DNA of 39,883 nt from an uncultured Clostridia bacterium (GCA_945482995.1 CALYRM010000001.1:65413-105295), one strand, 5' to 3'. Positions 8,057-18,108 are shown, counted from the stretch's first letter. Program-made: numbers and translations. The notes: a model not told the origin generated them from the letters alone.

Positions 8057-10179
8057 TTTAAGTCAAAAACTCTAGAAAAAATGTACCCATACTTTACCAC
8101 ATCACATTTTTTTCTAATTAAAATGTCAGTTTTCACTGTTTGATAGAATTCATAAATTTTCGAGTGCTTAAATTCTTTGGAGTTCATATATTGCAAAGCT
8201 TTCTGCTGATAAATCCTGTTATCTGTTACTAACCCCATTATGTACAGGTTATAATAGAATAAATTTTTCGTAGGTATTCTATTGCATAACAATACATGAG
8301 ACTCTAATTTCAAATAGTTCGAAATATCGTAATTGGGTGAATACGCAAATTGAATAATTTCCGAGTTAATAAGTTTAAACAAATTCCATGTGTCGTTATA
8401 ATCTATATGATTAACTACAAACTCTGATTTATTATTAATGATTGATTTATATAATTGCAAATTTGCATTTAAAAAGTTATTGGATAAAATCTCGGATTTG
8501 CCAGTACATAACATTTCATTATACAAATTATCCAATTCGCCTTTTGTGACACTATTGGTTTTATTTATGTAATTTTTCAGTAAAAAAGCAAACAAGTTGG
8601 ACCGTAAATAAATTTTTTCGCCGTCTTGTGCATTAGAGATAGCGTGTTTATACATGGCTTTTGCAGTTGTAAAGTCATCTATATAAAATGCTACAATACT
8701 TTCTAAAATATAGTAAAAATCAGATCTGAAATAATTTTCAAAATTAAAAATTGTTTTTTTATTAACAAATTGTGATATTTTGTTTCTACAATGATTTATG
8801 CAATAGTCAAAATATAATATTACATTCAAGCAAGCAAAATTAATATTTGTTGTATTAAATTGCTTTATGTTTCTTATGTAAATATTGGGACTTGTTTTCA
8901 AATGCATTTTTTCGCTCTTTAGAATTTTGAGTATATTAAAATAACGATTTTTCATCTCGGGATATTCGGGCAAGATGCTATATATTTTTAAATTATAGAT
9001 ATAATTATAAACACTTAAATAATCTTTTTCAGTGGTCAATTGTATGTGTTTTAAAATTGCTTCTAATTCTGTCTTAGATGTAGTATTAAATAACAAATAT
9101 TTTAGCTGATCTGATGTAAACGCATCAGAATATACAGTGTACATATAATACAACGCATCAATATTAATTTTTTGATACTCATTGAGTGAAAATTTAATAA
9201 ACGCTTTAAATGTATCATCCAAATCCTTTTTAATAAAATTTGGAAAATATAAATTATTATCTTTGGATATAACACCAGAGCTAACCATAGCTGTCAACAA
9301 ATCTTCAAAATCAGAATCATTGTTAATTTTTGCATTATTTATAAAATACCGCTTCACTTGATTCATCAAAAAATTGTTTATTGGACATTCAAAATATGAC
9401 AAAAAATCACAAATAAGTCGTTGTCTATAGTCGACACTTTCGTTATCAATAATGCTTTTTTGGAGATATATTCTTCTAAATTCTTTGAAGGATTTGGCAG
9501 ACTCGTACATTTCTTGTGTGTAATATTTACAATTATATTGCAAATTATCGAATATAATTCGGGCATTTTCAAATGTTGGCTTACAAAAGATTATCTCAAA
9601 ATAATTATCAAAGATTTCTTTAAATTCTGCTTTAATCAGTGGCGAAGCGTAACAAAATATTAGTCTTACATTGTCATAATGTAAAAATTTCTTTACCTTA
9701 CTTAAAAAAACAGTTGTGACATTATCTGCTTTATCAATAATTAGATTTATTGGCTCTTTGCTAATGGTATTAATATAATAATCTAAAAAATCATCGAAGG
9801 ACTGTTGTGCATTATTTAATTTTTTTAATTTAATGTTAATGCTATCAGTGGTCATGTTTCGTAAAAATGTGCCAATCTTATGAAAATATAATAAATTGCA
9901 GGCCCATTTAAGATTTTCTAAAGCTTCTATATTATAATCCAAAAAATCATTGTATGTGTCCTTATTTTTTGACGATTCACTATCACCTAAATCAAAAAGT
10001 ATATTGCCTTTAGCATTTTCTCTAATAAAAATATACTGAGAATTTTGTAGTTTGTTCAATAAAAACGTTGTCATTCCATTTCCTTCCGAACATGTAAAGA
10101 CAATGACACGAGATTGACAGTTTTCAAATTCTTGTGTTTCTCTAGATCTATCATAACAATTAGGCATGTTTTTCTCCAA
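8020..10179 (-). CDS. STAND/AAA-like ATPase with helical-repeat C-terminus; degenerate Walker A
   Basis: VIVFTCSEGNGMTTFLLNKL (P-loop position, K to M), NLIIDKADNV (Walker B-like), RLIFCYAS (sensor-like), long alpha-helical C-terminus. Confidence 0.55.
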   Translation of the reverse strand: MEKNMPNCYDRSRETQEFENCQSRVIVFTCSEGNGMTTFLLNKLQNSQYIFIRENAKGNILFDLGDSESSKNKDTYNDFLDYNIEALENLKWACNLLYFHKIGTFLRNMTTDSINIKLKKLNNAQQSFDDFLDYYINTISKEPINLIIDKADNVTTVFLSKVKKFLHYDNVRLIFCYASPLIKAEFKEIFDNYFEIIFCKPTFENARIIFDNLQYNCKYYTQEMYESAKSFKEFRRIYLQKSIIDNESVDYRQRLICDFLSYFECPINNFLMNQVKRYFINNAKINNDSDFEDLLTAMVSSGVISKDNNLYFPNFIKKDLDDTFKAFIKFSLNEYQKINIDALYYMYTVYSDAFTSDQLKYLLFNTTSKTELEAILKHIQLTTEKDYLSVYNYIYNLKIYSILPEYPEMKNRYFNILKILKSEKMHLKTSPNIYIRNIKQFNTTNINFACLNVILYFDYCINHCRNKISQFVNKKTIFNFENYFRSDFYYILESIVAFYIDDFTTAKAMYKHAISNAQDGEKIYLRSNLFAFLLKNYINKTNSVTKGELDNLYNEMLCTGKSEILSNNFLNANLQLYKSIINNKSEFVVNHIDYNDTWNLFKLINSEIIQFAYSPNYDISNYLKLESHVLLCNRIPTKNLFYYNLYIMGLVTDNRIYQQKALQYMNSKEFKHSKIYEFYQTVKTDILIRKKCDVVKYGYIFSRVFDLNYLLNEIALLTN

Positions 10180-10591
10180 ATAATCGTTTATTATTTGAAG
10201 ATGAATTTGATTATTTTCCAGTAATTATTTAACTACTATATATCTAAAGTCAACGAAAACAACACATATTGCATTAGCCACTTTCGTCGCTTTTAAAATT
10301 ATACACAAGAGTGAAAGCAGCCATATTTTAAATTGAGTACTCCTGTTCTTGCGTTTAATATTTTAAGCAATAATTTTTTCCGTTGGTTTGCCGTTATTAT
10401 CTGCGGTGCAACGACACCTCGAATGGCAAAATAAATATAATAGGATAGATATATTATATAAAATAATATGATATAAACGCTAATAATTTCTTTGGTTCAG
10501 TTGGGCTCTCAGCGTTTCCGCCATTTAGGAATAATCCAAACTTTAGAATATTTGTTCGTACAGATTATTTTGGCGTTTGGGTTAATTAAAG

Positions 10592-10624
10592 AAAAAGATA
10601 GGACATTTGCCCTATCTTTTTTGT
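10592..10624. terminator. bidirectional hairpin AAAAGATAGG...CCCTATCTTTTTT
   Basis: AGATAGG/CCTATCT stem flanked by A and T runs. Confidence 0.65.
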
Positions 10625-10805
10625 TATAAGTTAGCATATTTAAGGAATGTCTTTTGCTGTTTTCTTGATAAGCCAATGTGGAGTAGTTATTATTGAGATA
10701 AACTTGCTTTACATAACCAGATTTTGTTCGCTTGGTGCCGTATGATGTATAGCCCGCATAACCGAGATCGACTTTCTGTTCGCTTGAAAAGAAAAAGCCA
10801 AAATC

Positions 10806-10833
10806 GTCATGTCGAACGTAGTCGAGATATTTC
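10806..10833. repeat. single diverged copy of the dispersed GTCATTCCGA..GTAGTCGAG repeat
   Basis: GTCATGTCGAACGTAGTCGAGATATTTC matches copies at 17.6 kb and 33.2 kb. Confidence 0.6.
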
Positions 10834-10992
10834 ACTATAAGAACAAAATTATTGCGAAAGGCATGGACAGTCGAATTTAACATTTCGTTTCGCCGTGATG
10901 ATATACGCATTATGGTGATAATATAGCAACTATTATATGCTAAAAATAACTAAATATTTATTCATTAAATTTGCTGTGTCAAGGTAAAATAC

Positions 10993-11022
10993 TTGACATA
11001 TGTTAAAGCTTATCGGTATAAT
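10993..11022 (+). promoter_or_regulatory. sigma-A promoter TTGACA-N18-TATAAT for the 11103 gene
   Basis: TTGACA 10993-10998, TATAAT 11017-11022. Confidence 0.7.
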
Positions 11023-11102
11023 CAAATTTCAAACGATTGTTTTATGGTGGCGTTAGATTTAGTAAAAAGCCGCCAATGTAAACCGAGAAAAGGTGGTACT
11101 AG

Positions 11103-14100
11103 ATGAAAATAAATAAAAAAACGATAATAATAATCCTTGCGGTAGCATTGATGTTGACGGTGATATTGTTTGCGGTGTCGTGCGAAGAAAACGCAACTCC
11201 GCCGACTGCGCCGAAGTATACGATTTCTTTCGTTTGCGACGGAGCGACACAAATTGAGCCGATTACTGCAACCGCCGGAAGCAATATAACTCTACCGGAT
11301 GATCCTCAAAAGGTAAATCACGTTTTCCGTGGTTGGTTTGAAACCTCTGATTATTCGGGTAATGCGGTTGAACTTCCAATCGTCATGCCAGAAGCAAACA
11401 AAACTTACTACGCATACTTTGTGAAAGCACGCACTTTAACTTACGACTTTAATCTTAAAGACGTTGGGCACGAATACAATATCAAACCCGACGTAACAGG
11501 CGAGGGCGAGGCGGTCACAATTAAAAACGGCGAGTCTTTCAAAGCTAAGGGGTATTTGTTCATGGGATGGTCTACTGAGAAAAACGGCGTTGTTTATCCA
11601 ACAGGCTCAAAGAACGATAACCAATACAACACAGGCGACTCAATTACTTTGAATGAGGATTTGACTCTATATGCACAATGGGCAAAAGGCTATGACGCAG
11701 GCAATGATGAAAAAGTATACATATATTCTGCGTTGATTGGCAAAGGTCAGGGCGCGGCAATTTACGTTAATGCACAAGCCGAAAAGAAGTTTGGTTTTGT
11801 TGAAGAAACCGAAGACGGCTATGATAAAGTAGAATTTTATTACGGCGACGACATCAAAGAAGGACGCTTGTACCAAGACGGTAGATTCTTGTTCTCAGAC
11901 CGACTGACAGGCAATTATTTCCGCTATGACTATGTGCTAGAAGTAAACGAACCAAATATCTTAGCTCTCGACGGTTATGGTAGCGCAACCTACTCGACAA
12001 TGGTTGGCAGCCAAACTCGTGTGGATATGTTCGGTAAGTACTCATATGATACACAGTACGGCGACTACGCTTTTATTGCTATCGACCCACAAACAGGCGA
12101 AGAAAACGGTAGCGGATTCCATTTTTTACTTCAAGATAACGGAGTGGAAGGATCTATCGGAAACTTTATCGTTCAGGGCGTAGAGAGTGGCTCGTACATG
12201 CTTTATGAGAACGGCGAATTATTATCTGATCGTCTTGATTTGAATGGATACGGCGTTGCAAAGCGTTATTCCTACGATATTGAAACAAATTCTTTTACTT
12301 TGGTTTCGGAAGGTGCTTACAAGGGAAGTGAAAATTACACCGATTATCTCGGCGAATGGGAAGTGAAATTCGAACAATCAATACGGTTTATTTTGAACGT
12401 AGTTTCTGATTCTGAAGGCAACATACCGGTATTTATCGAGTTTGACTCGTCGCACGAAGGCACATTGAGCGGTGACAACGGCGATACCCTTGTGTTGGAC
12501 GGATATGGTAGCGCACGCTACACACAGAGCTCGGGCGCAGTCTTTGACGGCGTATGTGCATACAAAAACGCACTCATTACCTTTATTCCTTATATAGAAG
12601 ACGGAGACGGTGTGCATGCGGGCGGTAAATTGTATTTTAACGTTGACTGGGAAAATAGAACTTTTACCGTGAACAATACCGGATACATTACCGATGGTAG
12701 CGTGCTTGTTGCTTATGAGGGTGACGTTTCAGTTGTTGTCGTTCCGGACGGTATCACCGAAATTGCTGCCGACGTATTCAAAAACAAGGAAATCGTATCG
12801 GTTACCATTCCTGAGTCTGTTCAATCAATCGGCGCACGTGCGTTTGAAAACCAATATACGCTTACACGTGCATTATTCCTTTCGAAAACACCTATCACAA
12901 TAGATTGGTCGAAAGAAAACTGTCCTTTCCGTTGGCCGTCAAACAGCTTTATTATCGTCGTTCCTGACGAGAGCGTTGAAGCGTATAAGACAGCCTGGAA
13001 GGATTGTCCATATACAATTAAGGGGAGTGAAGAAGTGTCAACCCTACCCGAATTTGAGGTTGTGGACGGTGTTTTAGTTAGATACAATAAGCCTAGCGAC
13101 GCATCTGACGCTTATGCAATCACCATTCCTACCGACGTAACCGAAATTGCGGACTACGTATTCCGTGGATTTACGTTTATTACGGCTGTTGATTTCGCTA
13201 ACGTGACGAAAATAGGCGAAGGCGCGTTTTCCTATTGCGAAAACCTACAAACGGTTACTGCGCCAAAAGTCAAAGAGATTGGAATTGGCGCATTCGATTA
13301 TTGTGTGTCGCTTGGGTTGACCGAGGGTACATTGGAACTTCCAAACATTGTGAGCATTGGTGCAAATGCATTCCAAGGCTGCGAAAAACTTAAACTCGTT
13401 CGTTTGGGCGCGACTCTTGCGAATATAGACGATAAGGCTTTCACCGAGTGTCATATTTATGAGAATGAATCTGCGCTCGTTATTGAGCTTTTGGGTGAAA
13501 CTGCACCAATTATGGGTGAAAAGGTGTTTATTGGCAACATTTCCATTCGTATCAAGATTGCAAACATAGACGTTGCGCTTAGTTGCTTCGATGAGCCAAC
13601 TTTCAACGCTTACTGCAGACACCTATATATAGAATCAGGTAGCGAAAAAGGATTGTATATAGACGGCGCCGACACTCTCGAACTTGACGGAAGAGCGGTG
13701 CTTATGAAAACCTATATAATGCTTTATTATATAAACGAAAGTGAAAACAGCATAACCTTCTACGAGCACGACTATGAAACAGCAACCTATAATATCTACA
13801 CCGGTGTGTACAAGGACGAAAAAATAACCATTAATATTAGCGACAAGGAATCGATTACATTCATTAAGGCTGGCGAAACGATTACCTACACATCGACCGA
13901 CGGATTGTATACGCTTGTGTGTCGTCCTGCCGACATCGACCCCGAAACGTATGCCGATACAGGCTACACCGGGTATGCAACAGTTACCTTGAACGGTGTG
14001 GAAGTACAAATGAAAGTGGACGGTTTTACAATTAAAACGATTAAGAACTACTTGGATACCGACCAAAAACGCTACGATTTTACAATAACACTTTTGTCGG

Positions 14101-14402
14101 GCAATCAGTTTTCTTACGAGAAGCAAACAGCTGAGGCTTATGTTCGCAACATCACCGCCCCTGACGGTAGCGTGCTCAACTTGCACTATTTAGGGGAAAG
14201 CGTTTACGTATTCGGTACGCTCAAGATTGAAGTGGAAAACGGTGTAGTAATGCCTGAATGGGGCGACTACGGCACGCTTGCCACGTTCACGTCCACAAAC
14301 GAATTTACGATTACACGTATGTATAAAAATACGAAATATCTCATCGTGGTAACGCTCGCAGATAATCTTGAGACGTTCACCTACACTTATGAGATAGTAT
14401 AA
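11103..14402 (+). CDS. surface lipoprotein with InlB B-repeat-like and BspA-type leucine-rich repeat domains
   Basis: Signal peptide MKINKKTIIIILAVALMLTVILFAVSC; YTISFVCDGATQIEPITATAG..HVFRGWFETSDY (InlB B-like); IPESVQSIGARAFENQ, VTKIGEGAFSYCENLQTVTAPKVKEIGIGAFDYC (BspA LRR). Confidence 0.85.
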   Translation: MKINKKTIIIILAVALMLTVILFAVSCEENATPPTAPKYTISFVCDGATQIEPITATAGSNITLPDDPQKVNHVFRGWFETSDYSGNAVELPIVMPEANKTYYAYFVKARTLTYDFNLKDVGHEYNIKPDVTGEGEAVTIKNGESFKAKGYLFMGWSTEKNGVVYPTGSKNDNQYNTGDSITLNEDLTLYAQWAKGYDAGNDEKVYIYSALIGKGQGAAIYVNAQAEKKFGFVEETEDGYDKVEFYYGDDIKEGRLYQDGRFLFSDRLTGNYFRYDYVLEVNEPNILALDGYGSATYSTMVGSQTRVDMFGKYSYDTQYGDYAFIAIDPQTGEENGSGFHFLLQDNGVEGSIGNFIVQGVESGSYMLYENGELLSDRLDLNGYGVAKRYSYDIETNSFTLVSEGAYKGSENYTDYLGEWEVKFEQSIRFILNVVSDSEGNIPVFIEFDSSHEGTLSGDNGDTLVLDGYGSARYTQSSGAVFDGVCAYKNALITFIPYIEDGDGVHAGGKLYFNVDWENRTFTVNNTGYITDGSVLVAYEGDVSVVVVPDGITEIAADVFKNKEIVSVTIPESVQSIGARAFENQYTLTRALFLSKTPITIDWSKENCPFRWPSNSFIIVVPDESVEAYKTAWKDCPYTIKGSEEVSTLPEFEVVDGVLVRYNKPSDASDAYAITIPTDVTEIADYVFRGFTFITAVDFANVTKIGEGAFSYCENLQTVTAPKVKEIGIGAFDYCVSLGLTEGTLELPNIVSIGANAFQGCEKLKLVRLGATLANIDDKAFTECHIYENESALVIELLGETAPIMGEKVFIGNISIRIKIANIDVALSCFDEPTFNAYCRHLYIESGSEKGLYIDGADTLELDGRAVLMKTYIMLYYINESENSITFYEHDYETATYNIYTGVYKDEKITINISDKESITFIKAGETITYTSTDGLYTLVCRPADIDPETYADTGYTGYATVTLNGVEVQMKVDGFTIKTIKNYLDTDQKRYDFTITLLSGNQFSYEKQTAEAYVRNITAPDGSVLNLHYLGESVYVFGTLKIEVENGVVMPEWGDYGTLATFTSTNEFTITRMYKNTKYLIVVTLADNLETFTYTYEIV

Positions 14403-14501
14403 ATAAACCTATTTATTCTAAAATAAAAATCCTTATATATATATCGTAAACTTCTTACGACAACTTTTTAAATAATAAAATATTTTTTAGGAGGAATTAA
14501 C

Positions 14502-17500
14502 ATGAAAAAGAGAACATTAGGAATTTTGCTATTCGCATTGATGGCAATATTAGTGTTCACATTTGTTGGATGCGTAGAGCCAGCAAAAAGCTACGAAGTA
14601 AAATTCGAGGTTGGTGAAGGCACAGGTACAGCTCCAGCAGGTGCAAGCTATGAGGCAGGCGCAACAGTCACGCTTCCTGATGCTACAGGAATGTCGAAGG
14701 ACGGTTACCACTTCAAGGCATGGAACGATGGTTCTGCTGATTATGCTGCAGGCGCAACATACAAGATGCCGGCAACAGCAGTTACATTTACAGCAGTTTG
14801 GGAAGAAGACGTAGCAGTTACTTACCCTGTTGAGTACAAAGCAGGTGAGGGCTCAGGTACAGCTCCTGCAGGTGGTAACTACGAAGAAGGTGCAACATTC
14901 ACACTTCCTGCTGCAACCGAATTGACAAAACTCGGTAGCCACTTCAAGTGCTGGAATGACGGCACAGCTGATTATGCAGTAGGCGCAACCTACACAATGC
15001 CAGCAAAAGCAGTTACATTTACAGCAATTTGGGAAGCAAACGTAGCAGTTACTTACCCTGTTGAGTACAACAAGGGAATTGTAGATGACGGCACTGAAGA
15101 AGGTAAGGTACCAGAGGGTACAGCTCCAGCAACAACTAAGTATGCAGCAGGTGAAACATTCACTCTTCCGGATGGTGCAGACTTGACCTTAAATGGTTAT
15201 CGTCTCATTGGATGGGACGATGGCTCAGCTAAGTATCCAGTAGGTGCAACCTACAAAATGCCACAAACTGCAGTTTACTTTACAGCAATATGGGTAGAAA
15301 TTCACACCGTTACATTTGAGCCGAATAATGACGGCACACCATGGCAAGAAATCGTAGTGGATGGTGATCCAGTTGCTAAACCCGCTGAAGACCCCACAAT
15401 CGAAAGTGGCAAAATCTTCCGCTATTGGGCTGATGAAAATGGTGAAGAGTATTCATTCGACGCAGCGGTTACAGCGGATATCACATTGTATGCAAAATAT
15501 GCTTACAAACTAACATTCGTTGTTGGCGAAGGTGTCGAAGGCGAAGTTGAACCACGTTGGGTAAGTACATGGATGCCCGCAGGAATCGTTCTTCCTGATG
15601 GAACAGGTTTAACACACAGCGAAGGAAAAATATTCATTGGTTGGACAGACGAATCTAATAATCTTTATAAAGTAGGTGACAGATTTGTAGGCACAGCCAA
15701 TCATACCCTTACAGCAGTTTGGAAAGCACCTGCAGAGAGTGTTACAGTAAGCTTTGAAACTAATCGCTATGCTACAGGTGATTCACCTGCTTCTATAGAA
15801 GCTAAAAAACCGGGCGAGGAAATTACACTTCCACAAAACACATTTACCGCAAATGTTGGTTATGAATTTAATGGTTGGTATGTAAAAGGTCAAAGCAGCT
15901 CAACACTTCTTCAACCAGGCGATAAATATACAATCCCTGCTGATTATCTTGAAGAATCATTAGTGTTTATAGCAAAATTCGACAAGGGCAACTACACCAT
16001 TACATATAAGGCCGGCGATCATGCAACTGGTGCTGACATTGTTGAAAATAAAAAAGGTGGAAATGTATTTTTGCTAGAGCCATCATTTACACCAGAAGAG
16101 GGCTATGTATTTAATGGTTGGAAATTGGAAGGTGGCACAGAAGATGATGTATATGCTGCTAATGATAAATATGAATTGGGTGTAAATACAGTCTTTATTG
16201 CACAATGGTTGCATGTATATGGAACTATGGATAATGCAGGAACTACAGAACTTGGGTTGTATTTAGATTTCAACAACGGATATATCTATGACTATAATGA
16301 AGATCTATTTGTTGACTTAATATTTACGCTTGATGGCACATCAATTTCAATAACTCTTGATAGTTGCGAAGAAGTTAGCGGAACGTTAGAGAACAATGTT
16401 CTAAATATTGCCCTAACCTATAACGGAAAGACCTACACCTTTGGTACTCCTGCACCTGTTGTAACTGAATGTAAAGTTACCTACAAAGCTGGCGATCATG
16501 GAACAGGAGCAAATATCGAAAAAACAATAAACTCCGGCAGTGAAATTACATTGTTGGAATTGTCAGAAATAACCTTTACACCAGATGGATACTATACAGT
16601 TTCAGGTTGGAAAATTGAAGGCGAAACAGACGGCAAAACCTATGAACCCGGTTCTTCCTATACAGTAAGCGTAGACACAGTGTTTGTTGCACAATGGGAA
16701 GCTTACTATGCCGCATATTCTCAAGATTATAATGCGACAATTATTCTATACTTAGATAGAAGTATCGCGTTATTATACGTTGGAGAAGAAATGCCACTTA
16801 CCTTGAATTATGCACTTAATGGAACAGACATTTCTATGTCGATTAACGGTGGTGAAACATTTAATGGAACATATGACAACAACGGCTTAAGCATTACAAT
16901 ATCTTATAATGGAACACATGTTTTTGCACCTGAAGTTGTAGTAGAACCCACCGAACCTACTATTGTATTTGAAGCAGGTGAGGGTACAGGAAATGCTCCA
17001 ACAGCAACCGTAACATACAATTCAAGTGCCGAAATGTACAAGGTTGTACTTCCAGAAAATACTTTTGTAGCGCCTGAAGGAAAAGAATTCAAATGCTGGA
17101 GCATTAATGGCGTTAATTATCAAGCAGGAAAGAGTTACATGGCAGAATCGGGCGAAACTGTTACAGTTATAGCTGTTTGGCAAGACGCAGCTCCTGTTGT
17201 TCCTGCCTTCGAGGGTACTGTATTTGTAGGTAACTGCACAACCCCTGCAAAAGGCGGATTTTTACCGAGTGGTGGCGAAACTTATACTAAATTGATTATA
17301 AGCACCGACAAAACTAAAGTGCAATACACCTTATCTGACGGAACAGAAAAGGAAGTAGCTTTAACTGACGAATGCGATTCAAACTACAAACCACAAAATT
17401 ATGGTTCTGACGCATATTATTATTCAGTAAAAATGGAGAAGGTTTCTTACTACCTACTTGTTAGTGCAGACATGAGCAAATTATATATTTGCAATAGCGA

Positions 17501-17540
17501 TGACGAAGTACTTGATGGTGGTGAGTTTATCGCTGAATAA
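14502..17540 (+). CDS. surface lipoprotein with multiple InlB B-repeat (Listeria-Bacteroides) domains
   Basis: Lipobox FTFVGC; repeated VEYKAGEGSGTAPAGGNYEEGATFTLP...HFKCWNDGTADYAVGATYTMPAKAVTFTAIW. Confidence 0.85.
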   Translation: MKKRTLGILLFALMAILVFTFVGCVEPAKSYEVKFEVGEGTGTAPAGASYEAGATVTLPDATGMSKDGYHFKAWNDGSADYAAGATYKMPATAVTFTAVWEEDVAVTYPVEYKAGEGSGTAPAGGNYEEGATFTLPAATELTKLGSHFKCWNDGTADYAVGATYTMPAKAVTFTAIWEANVAVTYPVEYNKGIVDDGTEEGKVPEGTAPATTKYAAGETFTLPDGADLTLNGYRLIGWDDGSAKYPVGATYKMPQTAVYFTAIWVEIHTVTFEPNNDGTPWQEIVVDGDPVAKPAEDPTIESGKIFRYWADENGEEYSFDAAVTADITLYAKYAYKLTFVVGEGVEGEVEPRWVSTWMPAGIVLPDGTGLTHSEGKIFIGWTDESNNLYKVGDRFVGTANHTLTAVWKAPAESVTVSFETNRYATGDSPASIEAKKPGEEITLPQNTFTANVGYEFNGWYVKGQSSSTLLQPGDKYTIPADYLEESLVFIAKFDKGNYTITYKAGDHATGADIVENKKGGNVFLLEPSFTPEEGYVFNGWKLEGGTEDDVYAANDKYELGVNTVFIAQWLHVYGTMDNAGTTELGLYLDFNNGYIYDYNEDLFVDLIFTLDGTSISITLDSCEEVSGTLENNVLNIALTYNGKTYTFGTPAPVVTECKVTYKAGDHGTGANIEKTINSGSEITLLELSEITFTPDGYYTVSGWKIEGETDGKTYEPGSSYTVSVDTVFVAQWEAYYAAYSQDYNATIILYLDRSIALLYVGEEMPLTLNYALNGTDISMSINGGETFNGTYDNNGLSITISYNGTHVFAPEVVVEPTEPTIVFEAGEGTGNAPTATVTYNSSAEMYKVVLPENTFVAPEGKEFKCWSINGVNYQAGKSYMAESGETVTVIAVWQDAAPVVPAFEGTVFVGNCTTPAKGGFLPSGGETYTKLIISTDKTKVQYTLSDGTEKEVALTDECDSNYKPQNYGSDAYYYSVKMEKVSYYLLVSADMSKLYICNSDDEVLDGGEFIAE
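14811..15069 (+). repeat. in-gene repeat with 231-bp period (29-bp identical segment GTAGCAGTTACTTACCCTGTTGAGTACAA)
   Basis: Identical string begins at 14811 and 15042. Confidence 0.75.
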
Positions 17541-17581
17541 TTCACAAATGTAGTTTTGATAATAACAATTTACAAAAAAGG

Positions 17582-17610
17582 ACCTTGTGTAAAAGCAAGG
17601 TTTTTTTTTT
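17582..17610 (+). terminator. intrinsic terminator ACCTTG...CAAGGT + T10
   Basis: Stem-loop plus long T tract 42 bp after stop 17540. Confidence 0.85.
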
Positions 17611-17639
17611 ATATTCTTATTGTCACTACGAATTATAAT

Positions 17640-17752
17640 GCCATCCTGAGTGACGTCGCAGAATCTCATCCACTTTTCCGTCATTCCGAGCATAGTCGAG
17701 GAATCTCATCCACTTTTCCGTCATTCCGACCGAAGTGGAGGAATCTTTATCA
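17640..17752. repeat. three tandem copies of the dispersed GTCATTCCGA repeat (about 40 bp each)
   Basis: CCATCCTGAGTGACGTCGCAGAATCTCATCCACTTTTCC / GTCATTCCGAGCATAGTCGAGGAATCTCATCCACTTTTCC / GTCATTCCGACCGAAGTGGAGGAATCT. Confidence 0.85.
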
Positions 17753-17911
17753 ATGCACCGACTTAATGCAAAGCACATGAAAACCACAAAACATACCATT
17801 AAATCACATATTCCAAAATTGCACATTGAACAATAGACTATGACATTCCGCATTTTTGCCTAATATAATCTGTCTTGTTTCAAAAAAAAATAAAAAAAAT
17901 TCAAAATATTT

Positions 17912-17938
17912 TTAGCAATCCTATTGACAGAGTGCTAA
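17912..17938 (+). promoter_or_regulatory. CIRCE operator 1 (HrcA site)
   Basis: TTAGCAATC-N9-GAGTGCTAA versus consensus TTAGCACTC-N9-GAGTGCTAA. Confidence 0.85.
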
Positions 17939-17952
17939 TTTGGGTATATAAT
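17924..17952 (+). promoter_or_regulatory. consensus sigma-A promoter TTGACA-N17-TATAAT
   Basis: -35 at 17924-17929 inside CIRCE-1; -10 at 17947-17952. Confidence 0.85.
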
Positions 17953-17956
17953 ACTA

Positions 17957-17983
17957 TTAGCAATCAGGTGATGAGAGTGCTAA
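17957..17983 (+). promoter_or_regulatory. CIRCE operator 2 (HrcA site)
   Basis: TTAGCAATC-AGGTGATGA-GAGTGCTAA at the expected transcription start. Confidence 0.85.
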
Positions 17984-18108
17984 CGAAGTGGCAACGAGAG
18001 TGCCAAAAATAAATTGTTCGATAGAATAATTTCCTTGGCAGTTGGCAATAATCAATATAGGCTCTTAGGCTTGATTGAAATATTTTAAATTAAAAGGAGA
18101 ATAAAATT

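Noticed and set aside
10380-10440. tRNA-like GGTGCAACGACACCTCGAAT string
   Set aside because: No cloverleaf could be folded by eye; no acceptor or anticodon stems
10509-10910. 133-aa minus-strand ORF
   Set aside because: Contains a bidirectional terminator hairpin (10592-10624) and a dispersed-repeat copy (10806-10833); composition looks non-coding
13635-14186. 183-aa minus-strand ORF within the BspA-like gene
   Set aside because: Shadow ORF opposite a repeat-containing CDS; no recognisable domain
17556-17853. ORFs 17556-17780 (+), 17481-17693 (-) and 17626-17853 (-)
   Set aside because: Spurious translation of the dispersed repeats (HSEHSRGISSTFPSFRPKWRNLYQ) and a terminator
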